64,000 nt of DNA from an uncultured Rhizobiaceae group bacterium (GTDB lineage: Bacteria > Pseudomonadota > Alphaproteobacteria > Rhizobiales > Rhizobiaceae): NCBI GenBank assembly GCA_937930845.1, contig CALHBJ010000002.1:124001-188000 (forward strand). The letters are read 5' to 3'. Shown one piece after another: positions 18,523 to 28,691 of the stretch (position 1 is the stretch's first letter; each line of letters begins with the position of its first letter). The position numbers and the translations under genes are program-made. Under the pieces are notes generated by a model that ran no database searches, was not told the DNA's origin, and saw nothing but the letters and a program-made list of their open reading frames with translations.

Positions 18523-18653
18523 GTACCCATTGTCGTTGGGCCGGGTTGATAAATGCTTATCGAACAGATCGGCATTTTTTAGGGCCCAACAGAATCAGAT
18601 CAGGACAGGGCCGGGTTGGCAGATGGCTGGTGCATGCGTGAATTCTGCAAGTT

Positions 18654-20186
18654 TCACGCGGCCTGGGTTAGCCGTTGCCCGGCGGTGCGATAGGATATGG
18701 CCTCTGCCAGATGAATGCGCCCCACGGTCTCGGCACCATCGAGATCTGCCAGAGTTCGCGCGACTTTCAAAATACGATGATATCCGCGGGCTGAAAATTT
18801 CAAAGCCTCTGCGGCTTCCTGGAGCAATGTTTGGCCCGGTTGATCTGGCGCGGCCACGTGCTCAATTATTGTATTGCTGATCTGGGCATTGATGCGCACA
18901 TCGCAATTTTCAATTCTTTGATAACGGTCTGCCTGAATCCGCCGCGCTTTGGCCACGCGATTGGCGACCGTCTCACTGGCTTCGCCCGGTGTTGGTTTCA
19001 TCAGATCGCTGGCCGATACCGCAGGCACTTCCACACGTAAATCAATACGGTCGAGAAGCGGGCCGGACAGGCGGGCCTGATAGTCTGCCGCACACCGTGC
19101 GCCACGCCGACAGGTATGTCCCGGTTCGCCCGCCATGCCGCAGCGGCACGGATTCATGGCCGCAATCAATTGCAGGCGGGAGGGGTATGACACCCGGTGA
19201 TTGGCGCGGGCAATGACGGTTTCGCCCGATTCCAGCGGCTGGCGCAGACTGTCGAGAACCTGCGGGGTAAACTCTGGGCATTCATCGAGGAACAAAACCC
19301 CATTGTGAGCCATCGATACCTCGCCCGGCCTGGCGCGCAATCCGCCCCCCACCATAGCCGCCATGGAGGCCGAATGATGCGGTGCACGAAACGGGCGCGC
19401 TGAAGACAACCGGCCATCTGCCAGTGTTCCTGCAATGGATGCGATCATGGAAACTTCCAACAATTCGCGGGGTTCCAAAGGCGGCAAGATTGAGGGAAGT
19501 CGTGACGCCAACATGCTCTTGCCGGAACCAGGCGGCCCAACGAGCAACAGGTTATGGCCACCGGCCGCGGCAATTTCGAGTGCCCGTTTTGCCGTTTCCT
19601 GCCCTCGAATATCCGCAAGATCACCGTGGCTTTTGTCGTTGGCGCGCACGCCTGCCAGGGGACGTGACAACAATTGAGTGCCCTTAAAATGATTGGCCAT
19701 GGCGATGAGACTGTGAGGCGCAAGCACGTCCATTTCAGGGTCAGCCCAGGCCGCTTCCGGCCCCGATGCAGCCGGACAGATCAGGCCCTTGCCGAGTGTG
19801 TTGGCACCAATGGCAGCAGGCAAGGCGCCATTGACGCCTGCAATGGATCCGTCGAGCGCCAATTCCCCCATCACCACATAATTGTCCAGCGCATCACCGG
19901 GCACCGCGCCCAGGGCGGCCATCAGCGCCAGGGCAATTGGCAAATCATAATGACTGCCTTCCTTCGGCAGATCGGCAGGGGCAAGATTAACGGTAACTTT
20001 TTTGGGCGGCATTGAAAGGCCCGATGCATGTAGCGCCGCCTGTACCCGTTCGCGGCTCTCTGCAACCGCCTTGTCCGCCAGCCCCACAATCGACATGCCC
20101 ACATTGCCGGGGGCCACCATAACCTGAACATCAACAGGAACGGCCTGAATGCCTTGAAAAGCAACTGTAGTACAACGCGCAACCAT
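18654..20186 (-). CDS. YifB/ComM family Mg-chelatase-like AAA+ ATPase
   Basis: A 510-residue protein. The N-terminal ChlI-like S5 domain (LADKAVAESRERVQAAL, then LPKEGSHYDLPIAL) precedes an AAA+ core with Walker A VGPPGSGKSM near residue 215, Walker B LFLDECPEF, and the C-terminal Mg_chelatase_C domain. It includes a cysteine-rich CRCG...C segment. Relatives such as ComM are hexameric helicases that promote branch migration during natural transformation. ATG at 20186 (MVARCTTVAFQG); four upstream codons are also open. Confidence 0.9.
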   Translation of the reverse strand: MVARCTTVAFQGIQAVPVDVQVMVAPGNVGMSIVGLADKAVAESRERVQAALHASGLSMPPKKVTVNLAPADLPKEGSHYDLPIALALMAALGAVPGDALDNYVVMGELALDGSIAGVNGALPAAIGANTLGKGLICPAASGPEAAWADPEMDVLAPHSLIAMANHFKGTQLLSRPLAGVRANDKSHGDLADIRGQETAKRALEIAAAGGHNLLLVGPPGSGKSMLASRLPSILPPLEPRELLEVSMIASIAGTLADGRLSSARPFRAPHHSASMAAMVGGGLRARPGEVSMAHNGVLFLDECPEFTPQVLDSLRQPLESGETVIARANHRVSYPSRLQLIAAMNPCRCGMAGEPGHTCRRGARCAADYQARLSGPLLDRIDLRVEVPAVSASDLMKPTPGEASETVANRVAKARRIQADRYQRIENCDVRINAQISNTIIEHVAAPDQPGQTLLQEAAEALKFSARGYHRILKVARTLADLDGAETVGRIHLAEAISYRTAGQRLTQAA

Positions 20187-20274
20187 CTCGAAACCCATCC
20201 CTCAATGAGCAAATTTCAGTCAGGCTAGCGCACACACTCCCAATAAACAAGAACAAATTAAGAACAAACCGGAA

Positions 20275-21228
20275 TCAGGACCGTTTTTCTTCAACCGCAT
20301 CCCAGAAAAGTGCGGCAATATCTGCACCGCCGAATTTCTGCACTTCGCGAATACCGGTGGGTGAAGTCACGTTGATTTCGGTCATGTAATCGCCGATCAC
20401 ATCAATGCCGACAAAGATAAAGCCGCGGCGCTTCAGCTCTGGCCCAATCGCGGCACAAATCTCTTCTTCGCGCGGTGTGATGTCGATGGCCTCGGCCCGT
20501 CCGCCCACATGCATGTTGGAGCGGGCTTCGTCGGCAGAAGGGATACGGTTGATGGCACCCACAGGTTCGCCATCGATGAGAATTATGCGTTTGTCGCCGG
20601 CGCGCACTTCCTTCATGTAACGCTGGGCAATGAAGGGTTCAGGCCAGGTGTTTTCAAACATCTCCAGAAGCGAAGACAGATTTTGGTCGCCTTCCTGAAT
20701 GCGAAAAACACCGGCACCGCCATTGCCATAAAGCGGCTTGATGATGATATCGCCAAATTCATCACGAAACTTGCGTATTTCCTCACGAGACCGGGTGATC
20801 AGGGTTTCCGGCATTAGGTCGGGAAATTCGGTAACGAAAATCTTCTCCGGTGCATTGCGCACTTCTGCTGGATTATTCGCAACCAGAACCTTGTCCGGTC
20901 CCTCGCCATGAATGCGCTCCAGCAGATGGGTTGCTGTGATATAACCCATGTGAAATGGCGGGTCCTGACGCATCAGGATCACATCCATATGGGCTAAATC
21001 CTCATGGTTGGGCGATTCCAGTTCATAATGCGCCCCTTCAACATCATTCACTTTTACCGGTTCACAAGCGGCATAGACACGGCCATCGCGCATCGATAGG
21101 CGGTCCACCTCATAGTGGAACAGGTGATGGCCTCTTTTTTGTGCTTCCAACATGAGAGCAAAGGAGGAATCACCGGCAATCTGCACGGTTGAAATATGGT
21201 CCATCTGGACTGCGACACGAAGGGGCAT
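20275..21228 (-). CDS. gshB: glutathione synthetase
   Basis: A 317-residue ATP-grasp ligase joining gamma-glutamylcysteine and glycine. Recognisable blocks are the N-terminal [31 protein letters not shown] near 90, [16 protein letters not shown] near 185, and the C-terminal metal/ATP segment [21 protein letters not shown]. Length is typical. It follows yraN on the same strand after 72 bases, matching the rsmI-yraN-gshB order seen in other rhizobia. Confidence 0.96.
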   Translation of the reverse strand: MPLRVAVQMDHISTVQIAGDSSFALMLEAQKRGHHLFHYEVDRLSMRDGRVYAACEPVKVNDVEGAHYELESPNHEDLAHMDVILMRQDPPFHMGYITATHLLERIHGEGPDKVLVANNPAEVRNAPEKIFVTEFPDLMPETLITRSREEIRKFRDEFGDIIIKPLYGNGGAGVFRIQEGDQNLSSLLEMFENTWPEPFIAQRYMKEVRAGDKRIILIDGEPVGAINRIPSADEARSNMHVGGRAEAIDITPREEEICAAIGPELKRRGFIFVGIDVIGDYMTEINVTSPTGIREVQKFGGADIAALFWDAVEEKRS

Positions 21229-21300
21229 GAAATACGTTCCGGGGGATCAAACGAAACCCAATTTAGAGGGGACGGCCGCAGAATTAAAGCGCAAACCGCG

Positions 21301-21672
21301 TTAACGTCCCTGCCAGACATTTTGCAGATGCACCGGCCAACGCCTCGGGCACACGGCTATCACGTCGAAGCGTGAAGATAGTTGCCCATGGTCGTGCTGT
21401 TGGGACAGCCACCAATTGGCCGCCTTGGCAATCCTCTGTCGTGATGTCGGCGTTACTGCATCAAGCGCCATTTGCATGTTCGCACGGGCTTTCACTTCAA
21501 CAAATGCCACCAGCTTGCCGCGCCGGGCAATCAGGTCAATTTCCCCAATGGGCGTTTTAAATCTACGCGCCACAATGCGGTAGCCTTTCAGGGTCAGGGC
21601 AAAAGCGGCCAACCATTCTGCGCGATGTCCCAGCCGCTGGGCTCGCTGTCGACTTTCGTGACCGGGTGTCAT
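21301..21672 (-). CDS. YraN family (UPF0102) nuclease-fold protein
   Basis: A 123-residue protein with the family core GEIDLIARRGKLVAFVEVKAR, which has the PD-(D/E)XK-type E...D...ExK residues. The family is related to Holliday-junction resolvases and restriction nucleases, but its role is not established. The ATG at 21672 overlaps the rsmI stop codon (ATGA, 21669-21672), so the two are translationally coupled. Confidence 0.88.
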   Translation of the reverse strand: MTPGHESRQRAQRLGHRAEWLAAFALTLKGYRIVARRFKTPIGEIDLIARRGKLVAFVEVKARANMQMALDAVTPTSRQRIAKAANWWLSQQHDHGQLSSRFDVIAVCPRRWPVHLQNVWQGR

Positions 21673-22559
21673 GGCTTTTTCAATGCCAGCGCCTGCTGGT
21701 AAAGTTGTTGGCGTGGCAAGCCGGTCAACTCAGCCACTTCCGCTGCCGCATCTTTGGTTTTCAATCGGGTCAGCGCATCACTGAGCAATGCAGTGACATC
21801 GGCTTCTGCGGGGATCGGTTTCTTTTCCCCATCAACAACGATGACAATCTCCCCACGAATTCTGTCCATTTGTTCAAATTCGGCGATCAGGTCTTCAAGT
21901 GATCCACGATAAAAAGTCTCGTGCAATTTGGTGAGTTCACGCGCCACTACGGCGCGCCGTGTGCCACCAAATGTCTGGGCCATGGTGCCAAGGCTGGCCA
22001 GCAAACGCGCTGGGCTTTCAAAGAAAATCAATGTGGGGGCTGCGCCGGAAAATTGTGCCAGCCATTTGGCACGGGCACCGGCCTTGCCTGGCGGGAACCC
22101 ACAAAAGCGGAAGTCACCTGTTCCAATTCCGCTACCCACAAGCGCGGCCAATGGAGCGCTGGCACCGGGAAGCGGGATGACCCGAATTCCATCCTGCACG
22201 GCCTGTTGTACCAGGCGGCTGCCAGGATCACTGACCAGCGGTGTCCCCGCATCACTTACAAGCGCAATGGCGGCACCTTCTGCGATCTGCCGAAGAATGT
22301 CTGGACCACGGGCATCCGCATTATGTTCATTATAGGATATGCGGGTGCCTTCAATACCATATCGATTGAGCAAAACGGCGGTGGCGCGCGTATCCTCACA
22401 GGCAATCACATCCGCTGCTGCCAGGGTTTCCAATGCCCGCAGACTGATATCACGCAGATTGCCGATGGGCGTTGCCACCACGTAGAGACCGGCTTCCAGT
22501 GCCGGCGCAGTGAGAACCGAATTGCGAATGGTAAACTTTGCAGGCGGAGATGTTGTCAA
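21669..22559 (-). CDS. rsmI: 16S rRNA (cytidine1402-2'-O)-methyltransferase RsmI
   Basis: A 296-residue SAM-dependent tetrapyrrole-methylase-fold enzyme modifying C1402 of 16S rRNA at the ribosomal P site. Conserved blocks are LYVVATPIGNLRDI, DVIACEDTR, YNEHN, and ALVSDAGTPLVSDPG. The first in-frame start is a TTG at 22559 with no clear ribosome site, and no ATG precedes the conserved block. This fits a TTG start, or a start I cannot identify. Divergent from the lipoprotein gene. Confidence 0.93.
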   Translation of the reverse strand: MTTSPPAKFTIRNSVLTAPALEAGLYVVATPIGNLRDISLRALETLAAADVIACEDTRATAVLLNRYGIEGTRISYNEHNADARGPDILRQIAEGAAIALVSDAGTPLVSDPGSRLVQQAVQDGIRVIPLPGASAPLAALVGSGIGTGDFRFCGFPPGKAGARAKWLAQFSGAAPTLIFFESPARLLASLGTMAQTFGGTRRAVVARELTKLHETFYRGSLEDLIAEFEQMDRIRGEIVIVVDGEKKPIPAEADVTALLSDALTRLKTKDAAAEVAELTGLPRQQLYQQALALKKP

Positions 22560-22711
22560 AAGCGCAGGCTCGTTTCAAATTTGTTGGGACACCGGTTCCA
22601 AGGCGTGTTTGGGCAGGTGCCTTTTTTGTTAACCCTAACAGAAGGTAAACGCACGTGTCTTGCAACCGGGTTTGACTTTGATCAAGGCGCGCGGGAAGTT
22701 TGTTTGGTTAA

Positions 22712-22751
22712 CCGGGTTGGTGGTGCCGATCGAACGCCCGCTTCAACCCGG
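22712..22751. repeat. 8-bp inverted repeat before the periplasmic-binding lipoprotein
   Basis: CCGGGTTG at 22712-22719 is repeated inverted as CAACCCGG at 22744-22751 across 24 bases, ending 13 bases before the ATG at 22765. It overlaps the region just upstream of the GAGG ribosome site, so it could affect translation or bind a regulator. Evidence is limited to the dyad. Confidence 0.3.
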
Positions 22752-22764
22752 CAGTTTGAGGCAT

Positions 22765-24018
22765 ATGATGAAATCCAATTTTGCGAAATTTTCTTTACCC
22801 CGGCCGAGCCGCATTGCCGCTTTGTGCACAAGCATGTGTGCGGGCATGGTCTTGATCGGGTGTCAGCAGAGCGGGTTGGATATCAGCGGATTAACCGGCA
22901 CCAAAAACACCCAGTCCAGGGTGCCCCAACAGGTGACGGCACAACGGCAAATCACGCCCAATCCGATTGGCCAGAAAGTTGGCAATGGCCCCGTGCGGAT
23001 TGCGCTTTTATTGCCAACGTCTGCGGCGGGTGACGCGGGCACCATCGCCAAGCAAATGGCCAATGCGGCACGGCTTGCTGTCCGCGATGTGGGGACCGGG
23101 CGCATCGAGGTGATCATCAAGAACACCGGCGGTCAGGCCAATCAGTCCCGCGTTGCAGCAAATGAAGCTCGAGATGAAGGTGCCAGTTTGATTTTGGGGC
23201 CCTTGCTGTCGGACAATGTGGCGGTTGTCAGCCCGGTTGCGCAATCATCAGGCATTCCCATGATCGCCTTTACGTCCGACACAACCCGCGCCCGGCGCGG
23301 CAGCTATCTGTTGTCGTTTGCGCCCGATGATGATGTGCAGCGTACACTTGAATGGGGATTGGCAAATGGTGCCAATCAAATTGTAGCGCTCTTGCCAGAC
23401 AACGCCTATGGGGCGGTTGCAGAGCGCAATTTGCGCCGCACCTATGATCGCGCCAACAACGGACAGATCGTGTCAGTGATCAAATATGCCCGCAACACGG
23501 ATTCCATCGTTACCGCCGCTCGCTCAGCTGCACTGCCCCTGGCCAATGGCAACGCGCTGTATATTCCCGATGGCGGTCAAATCCCGGCTCTCATCTTGAA
23601 TACGCTGACCCAGGGAGGTGTGTCTTTACAGGGCAAGCAGATCATGGGCTCCGGGCAATGGTCTGGCATTGACCTGCGACCCGCAATATTTCAGGGCGCA
23701 GTATTCGCCGGTGTCGACCGGCAGAATTTTGCAGCCTTCTCCCAAAGGTATCAAAAGTCATTTGGTGCAAAGCCCGCCATTACAGCTGCCCTGGCATATG
23801 ATGCGGTGAGCATGGCGGCGCAATTGACTTTGCGCAAAGGCACCGCCCCATTTATCGCGCCTGCCATTGAAAGCTATCAGGGCTTTCGAGGAGCGACAGG
23901 GCTGTTTCGGTTTCGCAGCAATGGTCGGCTGGAACGGGGCCAGGTCGTCAACCGTGTGAAGGACGGGCGTGTGCAAATTGTCTCCCCTGCACCAAGGACG
24001 TTTCAATCATCCGGTTAG
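22765..24018 (+). CDS. penicillin-binding protein activator / type 1 periplasmic-binding lipoprotein (LpoA-like)
   Basis: A 417-residue predicted lipoprotein. The signal sequence has basic residues, then a hydrophobic stretch ending in lipobox LIGC with the lipidated cysteine at 33. The mature part is a Leu/Ile/Val-binding-like fold (VRIALLLPTSAAGDAG, then GASLILGPLLSDNV, IPMIAFTSD). Family members are annotated as PBP activators because of the resemblance to LpoA, which stimulates PBP1A; they lack proven activity here. The open frame begins 35 codons earlier at a TTG, but ATGs at 22765/22768 sit behind GAGG and directly before the signal peptide. Confidence 0.85.
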   Translation: MMKSNFAKFSLPRPSRIAALCTSMCAGMVLIGCQQSGLDISGLTGTKNTQSRVPQQVTAQRQITPNPIGQKVGNGPVRIALLLPTSAAGDAGTIAKQMANAARLAVRDVGTGRIEVIIKNTGGQANQSRVAANEARDEGASLILGPLLSDNVAVVSPVAQSSGIPMIAFTSDTTRARRGSYLLSFAPDDDVQRTLEWGLANGANQIVALLPDNAYGAVAERNLRRTYDRANNGQIVSVIKYARNTDSIVTAARSAALPLANGNALYIPDGGQIPALILNTLTQGGVSLQGKQIMGSGQWSGIDLRPAIFQGAVFAGVDRQNFAAFSQRYQKSFGAKPAITAALAYDAVSMAAQLTLRKGTAPFIAPAIESYQGFRGATGLFRFRSNGRLERGQVVNRVKDGRVQIVSPAPRTFQSSG

Positions 24019-24031
24019 CGACTGTCAGATC

Positions 24032-25237
24032 TTAAGCGGCAAGATCAGCAACCACGGCATTGAGAACCAGCCAGCCCGATGGCGTGGCGCGCAGTTTTCC
24101 ACTTGGCAGGTGTTCCACCATGTCAATTTCCAACAGATGGTCCAAACGTGCCGGATCGATCTTGCTTCCGGTTTCCCTTGTATACCGGGCAAGGTCCAGG
24201 CCTTCTCGCAGCCGAAGGCCCATCAATAACATTTCGTCTCCGAAATCCTCTGTGGTCAACAATTCATTTTCTGTCAGGCCATTGCCTTCGTTTTCCACTC
24301 TTTCAAGCCAGGTTTCCGGGTGGCGCTCGGTTGACAGGGCATGGAGACCGTCATTCATGGCCAGCCGGCCATGGGCACCGGGACCAACACCCGCCCAGGT
24401 GCCAAATCGCCAATAGCTCAAATTGTGCCGGCTTTCCGCACCGGGCCTGGCGTGGTTTGAAATCTCATAGGCAGGCAAGCCGTGCCGGGCGGTAATATCC
24501 TGGGTGAGCTGATACAGATCGGCTGCAAGATCTGGACCCGGTACTTTGAGTTTGCCACTGCGATGCAATTCAAAAAATGGTGTACCCTGCTCAATCGTGA
24601 GCTGATAAAGCGACAGATGATCAGCTGCCAGATCAATGGCCTCTTCCAGTTCCTCTTGCCATTGCTCAAGGGTTTGTGCCGGGCGGGCATAGATCAGATC
24701 AAAGGACAGCCGGGGAAAAATATCCCGGGCCAATTTCACCGCATCACGGGCCTCTTGAGCGCTGTGCAATCGCCCAAGCAAGCGCAACTCTTCATCGCGT
24801 AAGGATTGAACACCCAGTGAGACGCGGTTCACGCCGGCATTGCGATATCCTTCAAACCGGGCTGCCTCCACACTCGTGGGGTTAGCCTCCAGCGTGACTT
24901 CTATGGCATCTCCAACGGTCCATGCATTGGAAATTGCATCCAGAATGCGTGCCACGGTGGCGGGTTCCATCAGTGAAGGAGTGCCGCCCCCAAAGAAAAT
25001 ACTGGTGACTTTGCGCCCCGGTTGCAGCGCAGCCATATGTGCAATCTCGCGCTCAAATGCAGCGGCAAACCGGGGCTGATCCACGGTCTTGTGGCGCACA
25101 TGGGAATTGAAATCGCAATAGGGACACTTGGCAGCACAAAAAGGCCAATGCACATAAACGCCAAAGCCGGGCGTACCGTCATCGCCATTGTCGTATTCAA
25201 CGATATCTTGTTGGCCGGTAATGGGGGTGCCGGTCAT
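24032..25237 (-). CDS. hemW: radical SAM heme chaperone HemW
   Basis: A 401-residue radical SAM protein. The [4Fe-4S]/SAM motif CxxxCxxC is at C34, C38, C41 followed by DF; it lacks the further cysteine (CxC) of true coproporphyrinogen dehydrogenase HemN, which marks it as HemW, a heme-binding chaperone for respiratory enzymes. FFGGGTPSL and LEANPTS blocks and the HemN_C domain are present. The ATG at 25237 overlaps the rdgB stop codon by four bases (25234-25237), which decides the start over an upstream in-frame codon. Confidence 0.93.
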   Translation of the reverse strand: MTGTPITGQQDIVEYDNGDDGTPGFGVYVHWPFCAAKCPYCDFNSHVRHKTVDQPRFAAAFEREIAHMAALQPGRKVTSIFFGGGTPSLMEPATVARILDAISNAWTVGDAIEVTLEANPTSVEAARFEGYRNAGVNRVSLGVQSLRDEELRLLGRLHSAQEARDAVKLARDIFPRLSFDLIYARPAQTLEQWQEELEEAIDLAADHLSLYQLTIEQGTPFFELHRSGKLKVPGPDLAADLYQLTQDITARHGLPAYEISNHARPGAESRHNLSYWRFGTWAGVGPGAHGRLAMNDGLHALSTERHPETWLERVENEGNGLTENELLTTEDFGDEMLLMGLRLREGLDLARYTRETGSKIDPARLDHLLEIDMVEHLPSGKLRATPSGWLVLNAVVADLAA

Positions 25238-25890
25238 GGCAACAGGGCAATGGCAAATTTGGCAAAAGCCCGTGCGCGGTGCGACAGGCCTTCCCCGTGA
25301 TCGACGCTCCAACCGTGCTTTTCCTGCGCACTCATCTGTCCAAAAGTACGTTCGTGTCCATCGGGCTGAAATACAGGATCATAGCCAAACCCGTCCTCGC
25401 CGCGCGGTGGCCAGACCAATTGTCCATGGGCTTCCCCGCGAAAATATTCCGCATGTCCATCGGGCCAGCACAGGCACAGGACAGCGCAGAAATAACCGCG
25501 CCGCTGATCGGGTGCATCAGCCCCTTTTTCGCCAAGGGCAGCTTCCACTTTCTCCATGGCCATCATGAAATCGCGCCCGCTGCCATCGGCTTTTTCCGCC
25601 CAGTCGGCCGTGTAGACACCAGGCGCACCATCAAGGGCATCGACACACAGACCACTGTCATCGGAAAGCGCAATCTCGCCCGTAGCGCGTGCTGCTGCAT
25701 ACGCTTTGGTATAGGCATTTTGCTCAAACGTGGTGCCATCTTCGTCAGGTTCCGGCAAACCCAGATCGGCCACCGACCGCACGGAAAAGCCGTAGGGCGA
25801 AATCAAATCACTGATTTCCCGCAGCTTTCCCGCATTGTGGCTTGCCAGAATGAGGTTCTTGGAATCCAACGCGCGCATTTTTATTCCCAT
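25234..25890 (-). CDS. rdgB: XTP/dITP diphosphatase (RdgB/HAM1 family)
   Basis: A 218-residue house-cleaning pyrophosphatase that hydrolyses ITP, dITP and XTP. Family blocks are [14 protein letters not shown] at the N-terminus, [35 protein letters not shown], and the C-terminal SHRARA. An alternative ATG lies at 25878; the frame upstream overlaps rph and is not expected to be translated. It lies 22 bases after rph and overlaps hemW. Confidence 0.94.
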   Translation of the reverse strand: MGIKMRALDSKNLILASHNAGKLREISDLISPYGFSVRSVADLGLPEPDEDGTTFEQNAYTKAYAAARATGEIALSDDSGLCVDALDGAPGVYTADWAEKADGSGRDFMMAMEKVEAALGEKGADAPDQRRGYFCAVLCLCWPDGHAEYFRGEAHGQLVWPPRGEDGFGYDPVFQPDGHERTFGQMSAQEKHGWSVDHGEGLSHRARAFAKFAIALLP

Positions 25891-25912
25891 GCCTGTTTCA
25901 GACTGATAGGTT

Positions 25913-26623
25913 CTAGGCGGACAGGTTTTGCAGATTGACCAGCTCGCCAATACCTTTTTTGGCAAGGCCAATCAGCTGACCAAATTCTTCTTCGCTGAAT
26001 GGCGCGCCTTCTGCCGTGCCCTGAATTTCAACAATGCCGCCGGAGCCGGTCATGACAAAATTAGCATCCGTTTCCGCTTCGGAATCCTCGTCATAATCCA
26101 GATCGAGTACCGGCGTGCCGTTATAGATACCGCATGATATGGCCGCCACATTATCTTTGAGCACATTGCCGCCGATCATGGATCGGGCCTGCATCCAGTC
26201 AAGACAGTCTTTCAGCGCCACATAAGCCCCCGTGATAGAAGCGGTGCGTGTGCCGCCATCGGCCTGGATCACATCGCAATCCAGCGATATCTGGCGCTCG
26301 CCCAGCGCTTCCATATCCACAATCGCCCGCAGGGAGCGGCCAATGAGGCGCTGAATTTCCTGGGTACGTCCCGACTGTTTGCCCGACGACGCCTCACGGC
26401 GCATGCGCGAGCCGGTGCTGCGCGGCAACATGCCATATTCGGCCGTCACCCAGCCCTTGCCACCGCCGCGCAACCAAGGTGGTACACGATCCTCAAGCGA
26501 TGCCGTGCACAGCACATGGGTGTCACCAAACTTGATCAGGCAGGAGCCTTCTGCATGTTTGGAAAATCCGCGTTCCAGCGTTACGGCACGCATTTCGTCA
26601 GGGGCACGTTTGGATGGTCTCAT
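25913..26623 (-). CDS. rph: ribonuclease PH
   Basis: A 236-residue phosphorolytic 3'-to-5' exoribonuclease that trims tRNA 3' ends. Diagnostic blocks are [11 protein letters not shown] at the N-terminus, [14 protein letters not shown], the phosphate-binding [15 protein letters not shown], and [19 protein letters not shown]. The open frame continues 171 codons upstream, but that part shows no homology and overlaps hrcA on the other strand; the ATG at 26623 gives the normal family length. It leads an rph-rdgB-hemW run, divergent from hrcA. Confidence 0.95.
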   Translation of the reverse strand: MRPSKRAPDEMRAVTLERGFSKHAEGSCLIKFGDTHVLCTASLEDRVPPWLRGGGKGWVTAEYGMLPRSTGSRMRREASSGKQSGRTQEIQRLIGRSLRAIVDMEALGERQISLDCDVIQADGGTRTASITGAYVALKDCLDWMQARSMIGGNVLKDNVAAISCGIYNGTPVLDLDYDEDSEAETDANFVMTGSGGIVEIQGTAEGAPFSEEEFGQLIGLAKKGIGELVNLQNLSA

Positions 26624-26755
26624 GGAATGAAAGCCTGTTTTTGTGATGCGCCCTTTTAGACACCTCTCTGTCCAGTTGCCAGCCAAAATATGAGGTGCAC
26701 CGCCACAGGCGGCACTTATGCCTTTTGAGCAAAACAACAATGGCGAATTTCCCAT

Positions 26756-26785
26756 TTGCAGCCAGTGGGTGTTCATTCCTATATT
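26756..26785 (+). promoter_or_regulatory. candidate hrcA promoter (possibly leaderless)
   Basis: TTGCAG at 26756-26761 and TATATT at 26780-26785, with 18-base spacing, would place transcription start near the hrcA ATG at 26792. There is no usable Shine-Dalgarno sequence; AGGGT ends only one base before the ATG. No CIRCE element (TTAGCACTC...GAGTGCTAA) is present here or before grpE. Confidence 0.3.
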
Positions 26786-26791
26786 AGGGTC

Positions 26792-27871
26792 ATGACCGCT
26801 CCCTTTATTCCAATGATTCACCACGAACTTGATACGCTTGATGATCGCAGCCGCGATATCTTCAAACGCATTGTTGAAACCTATCTGGAAACCGGAGAAC
26901 CGCTTGGGTCGCGCAATCTGTCGCGTCAGTTGTCTTCCTCGCTGTCGCCAGCCTCCATCCGCAATGTAATGTCGGACCTTGAGCATCTGGGTTTGGTATT
27001 CGCCCCCCATGTCAGCGCCGGTCGCTTGCCCACGGAACTTGGGTTGCGATATTTTGTTGATGGGTTTCTGGAAATGGGCGATTTGTCCAAGGAAGACCGG
27101 GCCGGCATCGAGGCCAAGGTAAAGACGTCCCATCAAGACAAAAACATTGATTCCGTTCTCACCGAGGCCAGTCAGCTATTGTCGGGCCTGACCCAGGGCG
27201 CCGGACTTGTGATCGCGGGTAAAAACGACCTGCGTCTCAAGCACATCGAATTTGTCCGGCTGGAAGCAACCAAAGCGCTGGTTGTGATTGTGGGCGAGAA
27301 TGAGGCGGTGGAAAACCGTATCCTTGAACTCCCACCTGGAATGTCAGCGTCGACGCTTGTGGAAGCTTCCAATTATCTTAACGCCCATATTGCCGGACGC
27401 ACCTTGTCAGAAGCCCGTGCGGCGATTGCTGCCCGCTTTCAATCAGCCCGCCATGAGCTCGATGAACTCACCCGATCTTTGGTGGATCAAGGATTAGCCA
27501 CATGGGCAGGAGCCGGAGAAAGCCAAAAACCGCAATTGATTGTGCGGGGCCGGTCAAATCTGTTGGAAACCGTTGCCGCCCAGGAGGATCTGGTCCGCCT
27601 TCGTCACCTGTTTGACGAATTGGAGACCAAAGAAGGGCTGATGCAGCTTCTGGAATTGGCAGAAGAAGGCCAGGGCGTGCGCATCTTTATTGGGTCGGAA
27701 AACAAATTATTTTCCCTCTCCGGCTCTTCGGTGGTTGTGGCCCCCTATCGCGACAGCACCCAAAGAATCATTGGTGCGGTGGGAATCATTGGCCCCACGC
27801 GGCTGAATTATGCCCGCATTGTGCCCATGGTTGACTACACTGCACAGGTGGTCAGCAGGTTACTTCGATGA
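26792..27871 (+). CDS. hrcA: heat-inducible transcription repressor HrcA
   Basis: A 359-residue repressor. An N-terminal winged helix-turn-helix ([28 protein letters not shown], then [18 protein letters not shown]) is followed by the HrcA effector domain. In other bacteria it binds CIRCE operators of groESL and dnaKJ. The start ATG at 26792 fits the family; 12 codons upstream are also open. grpE follows after 97 bases on the same strand, the usual alphaproteobacterial hrcA-grpE pair. Confidence 0.95.
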   Translation: MTAPFIPMIHHELDTLDDRSRDIFKRIVETYLETGEPLGSRNLSRQLSSSLSPASIRNVMSDLEHLGLVFAPHVSAGRLPTELGLRYFVDGFLEMGDLSKEDRAGIEAKVKTSHQDKNIDSVLTEASQLLSGLTQGAGLVIAGKNDLRLKHIEFVRLEATKALVVIVGENEAVENRILELPPGMSASTLVEASNYLNAHIAGRTLSEARAAIAARFQSARHELDELTRSLVDQGLATWAGAGESQKPQLIVRGRSNLLETVAAQEDLVRLRHLFDELETKEGLMQLLELAEEGQGVRIFIGSENKLFSLSGSSVVVAPYRDSTQRIIGAVGIIGPTRLNYARIVPMVDYTAQVVSRLLR

Positions 27872-27968
27872 AAGTCTGCGTATTGCGGGTTGATTTTTGT
27901 AAGTTGAGAGCCGATATCCCCGATAGGGTATAACGCCCTTTTATTTATTGATGAAACACAGGTTTGGT

Positions 27969-28649
27969 ATGTCCGGAAATCGCACCTCTGAAGACGCCCT
28001 CTTTGATGATCTTGAGGCGGAAGAAGAACGCCTGGCTGAAGAAGAGCAGGCGGAACTGGAAGCTGCTGATCAGCTGGAAGATGAAGAACCCGCAGCGGAT
28101 CCCAATGATCCCGCGACTGTTCTGGCTGTGCTCGACAAATTGCGTTCAGAAAATGAAGAACTGAAGGACCGCACGTTGCGCACAATTGCCGAGATGGACA
28201 ATCTGCGCAAACGCACGGCCCGCGAGATGGCAGACGCGCGCACCTATGCAGTTGCTGGTTTCGCCCGCGATTTGCTGGTGGTTGGGGACAATCTTCAACG
28301 TGCCATTCAGGCGGTTCCTGCGGAAAAACGCGAATCCGGTTCGGAAGAATTCAAGGCCTTGATTGAAGGTGTTGAAATGACCGAACGCGAATTGCTCAAG
28401 GGTTTGGAAAATGCAGGGGTGAAGAAATTCAATCCCGAAGGCGAAAAATTCGACCCCAACCTGCATCAGGCCATGTTTGAAATTCCCAATCCCGATGTAC
28501 CCAATAATTCGGTACAACAGGTTGTCCAGGAAGGTTTCACCATTGGTGAGCGTGTCTTGCGTCCGGCCATGGTTGGTGTGGCCAAGGGTGGCCCCAAGTT
28601 TGAAGATGTGGTGGCCAAGCAAGCCGAAGAGGGCGATTCAGAAGCTTGA
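27969..28649 (+). CDS. grpE: nucleotide exchange factor GrpE
   Basis: A 226-residue co-chaperone that releases ADP from DnaK. An acidic N-terminus (near residues 8-45) is followed by a long coiled coil ([28 protein letters not shown]) and the C-terminal beta domain with [17 protein letters not shown] and [14 protein letters not shown]. Upstream in-frame starts exist at 27951 and 27948, but CAGG lies about 8 bases before the ATG at 27969. Confidence 0.93.
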   Translation: MSGNRTSEDALFDDLEAEEERLAEEEQAELEAADQLEDEEPAADPNDPATVLAVLDKLRSENEELKDRTLRTIAEMDNLRKRTAREMADARTYAVAGFARDLLVVGDNLQRAIQAVPAEKRESGSEEFKALIEGVEMTERELLKGLENAGVKKFNPEGEKFDPNLHQAMFEIPNPDVPNNSVQQVVQEGFTIGERVLRPAMVGVAKGGPKFEDVVAKQAEEGDSEA

Positions 28650-28659
28650 GTGTCTTCCA

Positions 28660-28691
28660 ATCGTGGCAACGTCCTGGGGCGATGCCACGAT
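28660..28691. terminator. inverted repeat between convergent grpE and ABC ATPase genes
   Basis: ATCGTGGCA at 28660-28668 pairs with TGCCACGAT at 28683-28691 around a 14-base loop. It fills the 41-base gap between the two convergent genes and touches the stop codon of the ABC gene. There is no T-run on either side, so if it terminates transcription it does so weakly or in both directions with help. Confidence 0.5.

Noticed and set aside
21921-23033. 370-codon open frame on the plus strand
   Set aside because: It is antisense to rsmI and out of frame with the lipoprotein gene; composition is that of a shadow frame (many Cys, Gln, Arg).
26624-27136. N-terminal extension of ribonuclease PH
   Set aside because: The open frame extends 171 codons upstream, but the extension has no homology, overlaps hrcA antisense, and the family length fits the ATG at 26623.
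27872-27968. Heat-shock (RpoH) promoter or CIRCE element before grpE
   Set aside because: No CTTGAA-type -35 with properly spaced CCCCAT-like -10 and no CIRCE dyad could be matched convincingly.
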